From the NCBI RefSeq assembly GCF_023544665.1, contig NZ_JAMJFL010000027.1, positions 1-64,000 on the forward strand: a stretch of DNA of 64,000 nucleotides, read 5' to 3'. Below are positions 54,520-63,166 of this stretch, piece after piece; the first letter of the stretch is position 1; each line of letters starts with the position of its first letter. The notes below the pieces were generated by a model. The model made no database searches, had not been told where the DNA came from, and was given only the letters and a program-made list of their open reading frames with translations. The DNA is from Streptomyces sp. YS415. GTDB taxonomy: Bacteria; Actinomycetota; Actinomycetes; Streptomycetales; Streptomycetaceae. Made by a program: the position numbers and the translations under genes.

Positions 54520-54924
54520 ATGGAAGCAGCCAAGTGGTCGGTGGACCGCGAACGCTTGACCCAATGGGTTCCTGAGGGCGAGCGGATGACAGCCGGCTGT
54601 GCGGTGACGTACGGACGCACCCTGTGGGGCCTGCTCCCGCGACGCGCCTCTCTTTTGTTGACTGACCGCCGGGTACGCGTACTGCGCCACCGCGGCAATG
54701 ACCTGAGGTACGCCATACGCGGCGTCTGGTTCGAGATAATGCGCGGCGAGGCTGAGGCGGTCTGCACGAACCCGCAGGTACGGGTGGAGCTCGACAAAGG
54801 ACAGGAAATCGAACTGCGCCGCCACGACGGCGAGGCGGAGCGCCTGCTGATCAGCCAATGGGACGCGGTACATGCCGAAGCCCTCTTCACCGCATTCCCT
54901 CCCAAGAGCAGCGATCCGCAGTAA
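54520..54924 (+). CDS. Hypothetical protein
   Basis: A 134-residue protein from ATG 54520 behind GAGGGAG. It has WSVDRERLTQWVPEGERMTA, LLPRRASLLLTDRRVRVLRH and VWFEIMRGEAEAVCTNPQVR. The alternating strands with a hydrophobic LLLTDRRV turn are reminiscent of PH-like (bPH) domains, but this is a weak resemblance. Function unknown. Confidence 0.6.
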   Translation: MEAAKWSVDRERLTQWVPEGERMTAGCAVTYGRTLWGLLPRRASLLLTDRRVRVLRHRGNDLRYAIRGVWFEIMRGEAEAVCTNPQVRVELDKGQEIELRRHDGEAERLLISQWDAVHAEALFTAFPPKSSDPQ

Positions 54925-55386
54925 CGCGACAGCCCCAGGACCTGGCATCCGAGCTACCTCGAGCGACGACGGCCCCTCACCAGACAGATTCGTCAGGTCC
55001 TCGAGTGCGGCGTAGCGGATAGTGAATCCCACAGGGTCACGGGCGGTCGCGGCCGAGGTGAGGCACGGGGTGACATCCATCGTGCCCCAGGGCACCGCGG
55101 ACGTGCACAGGATCCGCTGGCACCAGTGAGCCGGTCTCCCACCTGCGAGCGGTCACGACCAGGCAGCGCGGTGCAGCCAGACAGGGCCAAGGCATCACGC
55201 AAGGCATGCGCCTGGTCAGGAGTGCCGTCCCAGAGCAGGCCGAGGTCCGCAGCCAGTTCGGTGGAGCCGTGCCGAATGTCCGCGGCCAGGAGGGCGATTG
55301 GGCTACAGGTCGCGCAGGCGACCGCGTTGGAGCCGTCCGGCACAAGGACACCTGGCCAGGGCAGGCGGGCATTAGGGTCCTCAGCT
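54925..55386. other. Stretch with possible minus-strand coding relic
   Basis: Minus-strand frames contain LLAADIRHGSTELAADLGLL and LRDALALSGCTALPGRDRSQ (about 55300-55150), then after frame changes VGFTIRYAALEDLTNLSGEG (near 55000). Composition is coding-like but broken, and no family is recognised. Confidence 0.25.
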
Positions 55387-56076
55387 ATGACCGAACCGAC
55401 CTACCTGCATGCCACCCGCCTGGCCTACGACACCGTTGCCGAAAACTACGCCAAGCTCGTGCCCCCTCTGTTCGAGGACGATCTGTACGGCCGCGCGATG
55501 ATCAGCACGTTCGCCGAGCTCACGCGAGCCCTGGACGCCGGGCCCGTCGCTGACCTCGGCTGCGGGCCCGGCCACGTAACAGCACACCTTCAGTCCCTCG
55601 GGGTGACTGCGTTCGGCATAGACCTCTCCCCGCAAACCGTCGCGGTTGCCCGGCGCAGGCATCCGGAACTGCGCTTCGACGAAGGGTCGATGACCGACCT
55701 GGACCTGGCCGACGGCAGTCTTGGCGGTGTCATCGCCTGGTACTCGATCGTGCATACGCCTCCGGAGCTGCTGCCGGTTGTGTTCGCGGAGTTTCACCGC
55801 GTGCTGGCTCCAGGCGGCCATCTGCTGATCGCCTTCAAGGCTGGTGACAGGCTCCGACACGTGGAGAACGCATACGGGCATGAGCTGTCCCTCGACGTGT
55901 ACTGGATTTCTCCTGACCGCATCGCCGAACTGCTGAGTCAGACAGGGCTGATGGTCGATGCCCGGCTGATCCGTGAGCCGAACGAGCAGGAGAGGCCCCG
56001 GCAAGGCCAGCAGGCGTACCTCCTGGCCCGAAAGCCAGCGAAGCCTGAACCAAAGGTTGCCAACACCATCGTGTAA
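55387..56076 (+). CDS. Class I SAM-dependent methyltransferase
   Basis: A 229-residue protein from ATG 55387. The SAM-binding loop is PVADLGCGPGHVTAHLQSLG (~53-72), followed by FGIDLSPQTVAVARRRHPEL and GSLGGVIAWYSIVHTPPELL. VLAPGGHLLIAFKAGD closes the Rossmann fold. All class I motifs are intact. Substrate unknown. It is followed 25 bases later by a GNAT acetyltransferase gene, so the two may form an operon. Confidence 0.88.
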   Translation: MTEPTYLHATRLAYDTVAENYAKLVPPLFEDDLYGRAMISTFAELTRALDAGPVADLGCGPGHVTAHLQSLGVTAFGIDLSPQTVAVARRRHPELRFDEGSMTDLDLADGSLGGVIAWYSIVHTPPELLPVVFAEFHRVLAPGGHLLIAFKAGDRLRHVENAYGHELSLDVYWISPDRIAELLSQTGLMVDARLIREPNEQERPRQGQQAYLLARKPAKPEPKVANTIV

Positions 56077-56101
56077 ACGACCCAGCGGGTTTTCTTCAAC
56101 A

Positions 56102-56926
56102 GTGGTCAGTCCAAGCGGCATCGACCCTCAGGCTGATTCCGTGTCAGCCCTCGATCTCCAGCGCATCGTGGCCTTCCGCGCGTCCTTCGCCCGGCGCCAG
56201 GCCGCGGTGGTGACCGAGGTTCCTGGCGGGGCGGCTGTCTTGGACCCGGGTTACTCGGCCTCTCACGAGCACAACCAGCTCGTCATCGACGGGACGCCAA
56301 CTCCCTCCGCACTCGCTGCCCTGGCCGACACCACTCTCGGGCACCTGCCATTCCGTCGGATCACGGTCCTGGACGACGCCGTGGGCAACGCTTGCGCGCC
56401 GGCCCTCACCGCAGCCGGCTATGGACACGAGACCGAGCTCGTCATGACGTACAACGGAACTGCGGCACCCCCCGAAGCGCCCGCTCAGACGGTTGCTCTC
56501 TCCGAGCTGCGCGCTGCACTGATCCGGCAGTTTCGCGTCTGGATGCCGCATGCCGAGGACGTGGTGGTCAACCAGCTCGCTGACCGCCGATCAGCGCGGC
56601 TCCGCGGTGCCGAGCAAGTCCACTTCTTGGCCGTCCGTGATGAGAACGGCATCGTCGGTTCTTGGGCTGACCTCTACATCGATGCAACTCAGGGGATTGC
56701 CCAGATCGAGGACGTCGTCACCGCCGACACTCACGTCCGGCGCGGTTACGCGGACACCATCCTCGCGACCGCCCTGCAGCACGGGTCGGGCTACGGCCTG
56801 GTCTTCCTTCTCGCCGACCCCGATGGCTGGCCGCACGCGTGGTACACCCGCCGGGGCTTCACCCCGCTCGGACGCTCACACGTCTTCACCCAAACCACGA
56901 CTCCGGGTCCTCGCTCGACGGAATGA
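56102..56926 (+). CDS. GNAT-family N-acetyltransferase
   Basis: A protein of about 274 residues. DLQRIVAFRASFARRQAAVV starts the N-terminal half. The acetyl-CoA region is QIEDVVTADTHVRRGYADTI (~200-219), where the R-R-G-Y turn replaces the usual Q/RxxGxG/A, and the end YTRRGFTPLGRSHVFTQ is typical of GNAT folds. GTG 56102 is used; GTG 56141 is a plausible shorter start. The acceptor is unknown. Confidence 0.8.
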   Translation: MVSPSGIDPQADSVSALDLQRIVAFRASFARRQAAVVTEVPGGAAVLDPGYSASHEHNQLVIDGTPTPSALAALADTTLGHLPFRRITVLDDAVGNACAPALTAAGYGHETELVMTYNGTAAPPEAPAQTVALSELRAALIRQFRVWMPHAEDVVVNQLADRRSARLRGAEQVHFLAVRDENGIVGSWADLYIDATQGIAQIEDVVTADTHVRRGYADTILATALQHGSGYGLVFLLADPDGWPHAWYTRRGFTPLGRSHVFTQTTTPGPRSTE

Positions 56927-57059
56927 AGGCAGGGGCGCCATCAGCATCCGCGACGTGCCCCTGGGCATCAACCGTGATAGCCGTCGCCCGCCCCTGCGAC
57001 GGGATGAGCCAGGCCAGCACCTACTCCGTCAGCGGCATTCCCGCTGAGCTCTCGTCCCT

Positions 57060-57295
57060 CCAGTGCACCCGGCCCGCTCCATGTGGGAGAAGTCCTCGTA
57101 GTCCCTCACCCCACGCAGGGCATCACCTGCGGGATCGCCGACAAGAGCCGTCCCGCTCGCCTAATCCCAGCCCTCTACACGCACCACGCGGCCGATCTCG
57201 GCATCCGTGCCGTTGAACCTCGCGGTCCAGCCCGTCTGATTGACATAGCGAAGAGACACCGCCCCATCATCTCGAACAACGACACCGGCGCTTCA
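57060..57295 (-). pseudogene. Possible broken gene, family unknown
   Basis: The minus strand reads AVSLRYVNQTGWTARFNGTD AEIGRVVRVEGWD, then TAG, then in the same frame ASGTALVGDPAGDALRGVRD YEDFSHMERA. Protein-like composition continues across the stop. No start or family is identified. The remainder of 56927-57451 shows nothing else. Confidence 0.3.
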
Positions 57296-57451
57296 GAGGT
57301 CTCCTTGCTCTGCACGTTCATCTGTACGTGGCTCTGCATGTAGGCGGGCCCGGCAGGATTTCCGTGTAGCAGGCGCTTGCCACCGTGCGGCCGGTGACGC
57401 TCCGCCGCAGATGGCGACACTGTCAGCGAGTGTGATGACCTCATACGGATC

Positions 57452-58190
57452 ATGTCCCCGCACCTGGATGCGGTGCGGCTGGAACGCGTGTCGGTGGCGG
57501 GTGGCGTAGTCCGCATCGCGGCCGGCACCCGCAAGTTGACAGTGGCGTGCCCGGACTGCGGGCGCGGTTCTGCGCGGGTGCGCAGTCGCTATGACCGCAC
57601 GCTGAGCGATGTCGCTGCTGGTGGGCGCCCGGTGTTAATCGGGCTGACGGAGCGCCAGTTGTTCTGTCACAGCCCGGGCTGCGGTCGGCGGACGTTTGCC
57701 GAGCAGGTCGAGGGCTTGAGGCGTCACAGCCCCTTGCTGCAGCATCTGGTGGACACGGCCGGGTGCTGCTGGCCGGCCGTGGCGGCGCCCGGCGGCTGCA
57801 GATCCTGAAGGTACCGCTGTCGCGGACCAGCATGCTGTCCCACTTGATGCGCTTGCCGCTTCCGCCTGCAGCAACCCCGCGGGTGCTGGGCGTCGGCGAC
57901 TTCGCTCTGTATGCGGACGCCTACGGAACCCTGCTGGTCGATGCCGACACCCGGCTGACGATCGAGCTGTGGGCCGAGCGCGACGCCGAGCAGCCGGCCG
58001 CCTGGCTGCGGACCCACCCCGGTGTTGAAGTGGTCGGCCGGGACGGCCCGCTGGTCTACCGCCAGGGCATCACCGACGGCACCCCGAGCGCGGTGCAGGT
58101 CAGCGACCGCTTTCACCTGAGGCAGGGGCTAACGAAACGGATCAGGGATATCGCCGCCACGGTTGCCCCCGCACGAGCCTTGTGCCGGCC
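57452..58190 (+). pseudogene. ISL3-family transposase relic
   Basis: The N-terminal zinc-finger region is intact: VACPDCGRGSARVRSRYDRT, then LFCHSPGCGRRTFAEQVEGL. After a frameshift near 57800 the next frame gives RVLGVGDFALYADAYGTLLV DADT and AVQVSDRFHLRQGLTKRIRD. The first catalytic aspartate of the usual VLGVDDFA reads Gly. Similarity ends near 58190, abutting the next gene. Three independent defects show that it is dead. Confidence 0.87.
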
Positions 58191-58200
58191 GCCTGCCCGC

Positions 58201-59052
58201 TCACGGGCCCGGATCCTCCTGCGCAGCGCCGGTCTCCGTAGCCACGATGCCTTGCCCGCGGATAGATTCCGCGACTTCGTACGCCCGATCCGGGTCGTAG
58301 ACCGTCACCGTCTTGTCCGGTGAATGCATCGCCATGGCCGAGGGCGTGTACTGGTAGCAGCGAACGCCGTGGCGGACAACCAGCTCGTCGACCGCGCCGA
58401 CGGGCACGTGCCACAGGGCAGCCAGGTGTGCTCGCGTCCACCATTCATCCGGGCATACGAAGTTCCGGTCGACCGTCGCCCGGTACTCCACCGCTACACC
58501 GGCCGAACCGAGTTGGCTGGTCAACCAGGCAAGCAGTGCCTCTGCGCCGACCTGGGACATCGGGGCATTAAACCCCGGCTCGCACTCCACGGTCCCGCCG
58601 CGCGTATGCAACACCACTTTGAGCGACTTGCGTTGGCCCAGCCTGAGCCTTTCGACAACGAAGACGCTTCGCAGATCAGCCACAGCGACGATCGACGAAC
58701 GCTGCAAGCGTACGACCACGAGTTGTTTCGCATTCCCGTGAGGGCGGAACTCGATCCACCGCACCATCGTGGCCGCCACCGTAAACGTCAAGGCCAGGGC
58801 GAGCCCGATCACGGCCAGGGCTGTCAGCCCGATACTGACCCAGAGGATGGCCCAGACCACCCCGGACTCCGTGAGCACGGCGATCACCAGCATCGGCAGC
58901 AGCAGGGGAGCCGCCACCCACAGCGGGACCACGACGCTCCCGCCAAGCGTGACACCGAACTCCCGGACCCGACTTGGCACGAACACCAGCCGACCACCCG
59001 CTGCCGTCGCCGACACAACTCCCGCCAGCGGGTTCGTGCTTCGAGTTGCCAT
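58201..59052 (-). CDS. Hypothetical membrane protein
   Basis: A 283-residue protein from ATG 59052. Two membrane segments are clear: VVVPLWVAAPLLLPMLVIAV (~40-60) and AILWVSIGLTALAVIGLALA (~70-90). A cytoplasmic part follows with VRWIEFRPHGNAKQLVVVRL and FVCPDEWWTRAHLAALWHVP. The tail (RGQGIVATETGAAQEDPGP) stops 11 bases from the ISL3 relic end, so the original C-terminus may be altered. Function unknown. Confidence 0.62.
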   Translation of the reverse strand: MATRSTNPLAGVVSATAAGGRLVFVPSRVREFGVTLGGSVVVPLWVAAPLLLPMLVIAVLTESGVVWAILWVSIGLTALAVIGLALALTFTVAATMVRWIEFRPHGNAKQLVVVRLQRSSIVAVADLRSVFVVERLRLGQRKSLKVVLHTRGGTVECEPGFNAPMSQVGAEALLAWLTSQLGSAGVAVEYRATVDRNFVCPDEWWTRAHLAALWHVPVGAVDELVVRHGVRCYQYTPSAMAMHSPDKTVTVYDPDRAYEVAESIRGQGIVATETGAAQEDPGP

Positions 59053-59109
59053 GGGAAAAATATAGGTATCTGTCGAGACATGCGTAAGAGGTCTGAACAA
59101 CGGCAGTTC

Positions 59110-59250
59110 CACGTCCGCGAGGGAGTATGCGGCAACTCTCACCATCGATGACCTCGCTGGGCTGGCCCAAACCCGCCTCAAACGGATGCAGTACCGGTCG
59201 GACCTACTCGCCGGGTTCAGCGCGGAAACCGGACTGATCACGACACCACA
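59110..59250 (+). pseudogene. IS630-family transposase C-terminal relic
   Basis: LTIDDLAGLAQTRLKRMQYR SDLLAGFSAETGLITTP closely resembles the last residues of IS630 transposases (RLKRMQYRPGLLDGFIAETGL). No catalytic part remains. This is the third IS630 tail in the window. Confidence 0.78.
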
Positions 59251-59292
59251 CCGTTCGGCCCGGGATTCGCCGACTTGCTGTTCCTCGGGGAA

Positions 59293-59344
59293 GGAGCCCG
59301 CCCGGTCAGAAACCGTGAGACCGGCTCCTGACCGGGCGGGCTCC
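59293..59344. terminator. Perfect 17-base hairpin
   Basis: GGAGCCCGCCCGGTCAG (59293-59309) pairs perfectly with CTGACCGGGCGGGCTCC (59328-59344) around an 18-base loop. It lies 70 bases beyond the 3' end of the leftward SPW gene and is its likely terminator; an IS-derived end is an alternative. Confidence 0.7.
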
Positions 59345-59413
59345 CTCAAGCGGCCGAGCCGCACCCCTTTTGTGACGGCAACGGTGCATCAGAGCGCCGG
59401 CCGAGGGTCATTC

Positions 59414-59896
59414 CTACCGCTCGGATGGTCCTTCGCCGTGACTGCCGTAGCCGGAGGCGCCGCGTGAGCGGCGGCCCGACGGCATATTCGCGCCGGCGGC
59501 GGCTGCAAGGGCCAGCAGGCAGGCGATAGCACCCACGATCACGTTGTTGGTGATGGTGCGGGTGGTATCCACGTCTCCGGCGACCACCCACGGCGCGACG
59601 ATCGTCCACGCGCCGAGGGCGGCAGCGGCCCAGGCCATGCTGTGCGTGCGCTCGTAAGCGTGGCCGAACCCAGCCATGAGCATTGCGTAGGCGATGCCTG
59701 CGATCAGGTTGGTGACAGCCAGGGTCGACAAACCGTTGAAGCCGACTATCCAGGGCGAGGCCGCCAGATACAGTCCGGTGATCACACCCAGGGCCTCGAT
59801 GCCCTGCGCGCGGGGAGTGATCGCTGCCCGCTCGTGCTGGGCGCGCATTTCGAGGATGTCGGGGTGGGATTCCATGGGGGGTCGGGTGTAGCTCAT
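59414..59896 (-). CDS. SPW-repeat membrane protein
   Basis: A 160-residue protein from ATG 59896 behind GGAGG. Four membrane segments make up two SPW repeats: ALGVITGLYLAASPWIVGFN (~35-54) holds the first SPW, and AALGAWTIVAPWVVAGD (~95-111) the second, changed to APW. The N-terminus is acidic and hydrophilic and the C-terminus Arg/Ser/Gly-rich. The family is common in actinobacteria and of unknown function. Confidence 0.87.
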   Translation of the reverse strand: MSYTRPPMESHPDILEMRAQHERAAITPRAQGIEALGVITGLYLAASPWIVGFNGLSTLAVTNLIAGIAYAMLMAGFGHAYERTHSMAWAAAALGAWTIVAPWVVAGDVDTTRTITNNVIVGAIACLLALAAAAGANMPSGRRSRGASGYGSHGEGPSER

Positions 59897-60084
59897 GATC
59901 GCCTCCAGCGTGAGGGCCCTACTGGCACTTCGCGTACCCATAGAAAACGGTCGAAACCGTCGCAACTGTGGATTCCTGCTAGGGTCCGCTTTCAAAGATC
60001 ATCTGGGTGGTGGATCAAGATGACGCGGCACCTCGTCATGAACTCACTGATCGGCAGCGGTAGTCACTCGCTCCGCTCATACCC

Positions 60085-60490
60085 GGGCCGCGGCCGTGGG
60101 AGGACCGGCAGGTCATCACCCTCGAGTCGGACTGACCACCAAAGTCCACCTCCGCTGCGACGGCAAGGGCCACCCGCTCGCGTTCCTGGCGACGTGACGC
60201 CAGGCCAACGCCACGACAGTGTCCGCGCATGTCCCCTGCCGGAAAGGATCCACGGTCCCCGCACCGGCCCGGCCTGCCTTGGTGCAGGCCCGGCCAGGTC
60301 ATCACAGACAAGGCCTACAGATCCCGCGGCCTACGCGCCTACCTGCGGAAACGCGGCATAGCGCACAAAATCCCGAGAAGATCGCCCAGGAATGGCACCG
60401 GGAGGCGCGGTGGCCACGGCGACCGACCGCCAGGATTGGGCCGGGAGACCTACCGGCGCCGCAACCTGATCGAGATCGCCTCTGTTCGTC
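60085..60490 (+). pseudogene. IS5-family transposase relic
   Basis: GLTTKVHLRCDGKGHPLAFL stops at a TGA near 60196. Later frames give GQVITDKAYRSRGLRAYLRK RGIAHKIP, with the DDE aspartate in ITDKAY, and then PPGLGRETYRRRNLIEI. The parts are in IS5 order with stops and frame changes. Bases 59897-60084 contain no gene. Confidence 0.8.
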
Positions 60491-60494
60491 CTGA

Positions 60495-61078
60495 TCAGCT
60501 GTCCTTGCCCATCGCCTTGCGGACGGCGTCAGAGATGCGGTCGATCAGGGCTGCGACGGGTCCGACGACGGCATTTTTCGCTGCCGTCTCCACTCCGGGA
60601 TGCGGGCGGGTGGGTGCCATGGCCTCGGCAGCACGGACAGCCGCGGCCAGCATGGCAGGCTGCTGCCTTCCGGTCTTCTCGCGCAGCCCGGGGAACTCCT
60701 ACTGTTCCTCCGACGCCGCGTGCTGAAGCACGTCCGCGCAGCTCCCGCAGGGCGGGCATGAACCCGGGGTCGTCGGGGTTCATGTCATCGATGCGGCTCA
60801 GCTTATCCTTCGAGGCCTTCTCCTCTGCGAGACGTCGTCGACTACCCGCTCACCGTCCTGCAGCAGACAGCGGGCTGAGGGGTGGACCACCTCATCCTCG
60901 GCGGTCTCATGGACGGCCAGCAGACGGACGAGCCTGCGGGAACCTCCGCCCGGTTGTAGGCAGTGGCGGTCTCGACCTCGGCGAAGAGATCTCGGATGTG
61001 GTTGTGCTGCTGCATCAGCAGTGCCACGACATCGTCGTTCTCGCCGGCGTCGTCGAAGTGGGGCATGGCGTCGGCCAA
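60495..61078 (-). pseudogene. Hemerythrin-domain protein pseudogene
   Basis: From ATG 61078: MADAMPHFDDAGENDDVVAL LMQQHNHIRDLFAEVETAT, with the His of QHNHI as a hemerythrin ligand. The frame then shifts several times (MNPDDPGFMPALREL; DVLQHAASEEQ then TAG; EFPGLREK). It ends cleanly as ALIDRISDAVRKAMGKDS at 60495. The original was a ~190-residue HHE protein for oxygen or iron binding; at least two frameshifts and one stop kill it. Confidence 0.8.
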
Positions 61079-61083
61079 GAGAG

Positions 61084-61176
61084 TCAGCGGTTCAGGAGCA
61101 TGAAAAGGACGGCGGTCACCACCGCGCTGATGAGCAAGGAACCGAGGCAGCCGACGCGGTTGCTGAAGAACAACAT
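61084..61176 (-). CDS. 30-residue membrane protein
   Basis: A tiny frame from ATG 61176: MLFFSNRVGCLGS followed by LLISAVVTAVLFMLLNR. It has a short polar start and a single membrane segment. It lies six bases before the hemerythrin pseudogene and may have been its operon partner. Not confirmable by sequence alone. Confidence 0.45.
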   Translation of the reverse strand: MLFFSNRVGCLGSLLISAVVTAVLFMLLNR

Positions 61177-61216
61177 GGCCACCGGTTACCCCTCTTCTTG
61201 CGATTCGATCGAATCC

Positions 61217-62074
61217 TCAAGGCAGGAACTGCAGAATCCTTCGGGCCGTGGCGTCGGGCCGGCTGAAGTGCACCGCGTGGGCTGCGCCGGGCACTACGGC
61301 GAGTCGGCCATGAGGCAGATCGGCGGTCACCCGCTCGGCCCAACACTGAGGGGCCACCCGGTCGTGGGAACCTCTCAGCACCAGGGTCGGCGCCTCAATT
61401 CGACGCAGGCGCGCCTCAAACGGGCCGGATGCGTCCTGTCGTGCGTAATGGAACTCCGCAACGAACCGGGCCGCTCCGGTGAGGAGATAGTCTGCCGCGG
61501 CCACGGCAAGAAGGGACAGCGGTTCCTTAGGAACGTCAGCCAACAGGCGCAGCAATTGCCGGACCGGTGACAACGCCGTCACGTCCAGGGCAGGGCCGAT
61601 GAGCACCATCCGCTCCACCAGACGAGGGTGTTCGGCTGCGAACGCCGCGGTCACCTGGCAGCCGACCGAGTTGGCCACCAGGACACAAGGACCGATCGCT
61701 GCGGCGGTTCGCCAGCGCAGCAACGCTTCCACCGATTCCTCGACGTCGAGGGCGCGCCGGACCGCCCGCCGCGAGCGTACGTTTCCTGGCAGGTCTGGCA
61801 CCAGCACGGTGCACCCTGCGGCCGCCAGCAAGCGGGCGAGAGGGATGAAGTAGCGTCCAGACAGGCCGAGTCCGTGGACCATGACGACTACGGCATTGCT
61901 CGGGGGCCAGGGACCCAAGCGCAGGGTGTACATACCCGCAAAGCGCCCCTCACGCCGCACGGCCTGCTCAGCCACACCGAGCGAGGGGACGCCAGTTTCG
62001 TACCCGGGTCGAACACCAGCAGACCGGCGCATATCGACATGCGGGCGAGCAATCGCGAGGCGATGCCTATTCAT
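61217..62074 (-). CDS. Alpha/beta-hydrolase
   Basis: A 285-residue protein from ATG 62074 behind GGAAGG. VVVMVHGLGLSGRYFIPLAR holds the oxyanion HG motif. The nucleophile elbow reads VLVANSVGCQVTAAF, with NSVG where GxSxG is usual. VLRGSHDRVAP supplies the Asp and VPGAAHAVHFSRPD the His. The fold is intact, and the unusual Asn before the nucleophile is found in some C-C hydrolase-like members. Substrate unknown. Confidence 0.82.
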   Translation of the reverse strand: MNRHRLAIARPHVDMRRSAGVRPGYETGVPSLGVAEQAVRREGRFAGMYTLRLGPWPPSNAVVVMVHGLGLSGRYFIPLARLLAAAGCTVLVPDLPGNVRSRRAVRRALDVEESVEALLRWRTAAAIGPCVLVANSVGCQVTAAFAAEHPRLVERMVLIGPALDVTALSPVRQLLRLLADVPKEPLSLLAVAAADYLLTGAARFVAEFHYARQDASGPFEARLRRIEAPTLVLRGSHDRVAPQCWAERVTADLPHGRLAVVPGAAHAVHFSRPDATARRILQFLP

Positions 62075-62266
62075 GGCACCTTCCACAGGTGCGACGCGGT
62101 AGGCATTGCCGGCTCCATCCGCCGAAGACGGGCCCGCGGCACAAGCGGACCTGGCCGACGGGGCCACCGGTCCCCGCGCGCCGGCGGCTCTGCGGCCTGA
62201 CCGTCGCCCGATTCACTGCGGGGAGCGCTTGACGCAGCGGCGCGGGAGCAGCGTTAACCATTGCCG

Positions 62267-62433
62267 TCATGATGTGGCAAGTCGGCTCTCGTCATCCTTG
62301 GGCGTCTCGTTAGCCTCCGTGGAGGGCCGGGCCTCGTAACGACGGTTGTCGTGCTCCTCCGGATGAGCGTTCCTTTCCCCGGTGACCTCTTCCAGCGGGC
62401 TCTGACGCCTTCAGCCGCGTGAAGAATGTGCAT
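62267..62433 (-). pseudogene. Small hydrophilic protein, frameshifted
   Basis: EVTGERNAHPEEHDNRRYEA, then RPSTEANETPKDDESRLATS and stop at 62267, is an acidic, strongly codon-biased tail. A start, MHILHAAEGVRA, lies in another frame from ATG 62433. A one-base change would join them into a ~55-residue protein. Function unknown. Confidence 0.35.
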
Positions 62434-63166
62434 GATCAGCCCCTTTTCCGTTCAGCTGCTGCATACTCCCTCGTCGAGTCACCGTGATCGAACGTCCCAA
62501 TCAGCCCGTCCGCGCTTCATGACCCACGGAATGCGCGCACGCACACGACGTACGCAGTGTCCGTACCCATGAGTCGAGTCGTGATTGGACAGTCCTGCCT
62601 GGGAAGTACACGGGCCCCCTGCACCTCGCTCCGAGCCGACCGGACGGTTCGCGCGTACGTATAGATCTGGTCACGTTGGCGTCGCAGGTGTCGGGTATCA
62701 CGGTCCGGCAGACCGGCACCTGCCCGTTGCCCCCCGTACGCGGATGGCTCCGGCTGGCTGGAGGTCGGTTCTCGGACTGGATACGCCCGACGATCCCCTC
62801 CGCCATCCCGTCCTCTTCGACCGTGACCGGGCCATCCTCGGCGCGCGATGTGCTGGGCGAGATGACAGCGTGGTCAGTAGGAGCACCGTGACGACGGGCA
62901 GAGGAGTGGTCGGTCCATGGCGTGCGCACTGGGGCCGGTGTGACCACCTCGGGGCTGGTCAGCGCAGGTGTGCCTGGCATCGCGATCGACGGCGAGATCA
63001 CCGTAAGAGCCCCCGATCCGGGCTGGCGGCATCGGGCGGAGCACCCCGGCGCAGTCATCAAGGTGGCCTGTTCGTCGCAACAGATCACCGAGGCTTCCCA
63101 TGGGCCGACCGCGTCCACGGTGCCGCAGAACGCCTCCTCAGAGGCCCGCCAACCAGGAGCCGCCAC
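62434..63166. other. Stretch without a recognisable gene
   Basis: Frames on both strands are shadow-like. A plus-strand run TTSGLVSAGVPGIAIDGEIT near 62940-63000 has some coding character but no context. It contains the upstream region of the DUF2252 gene. Confidence 0.4.
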
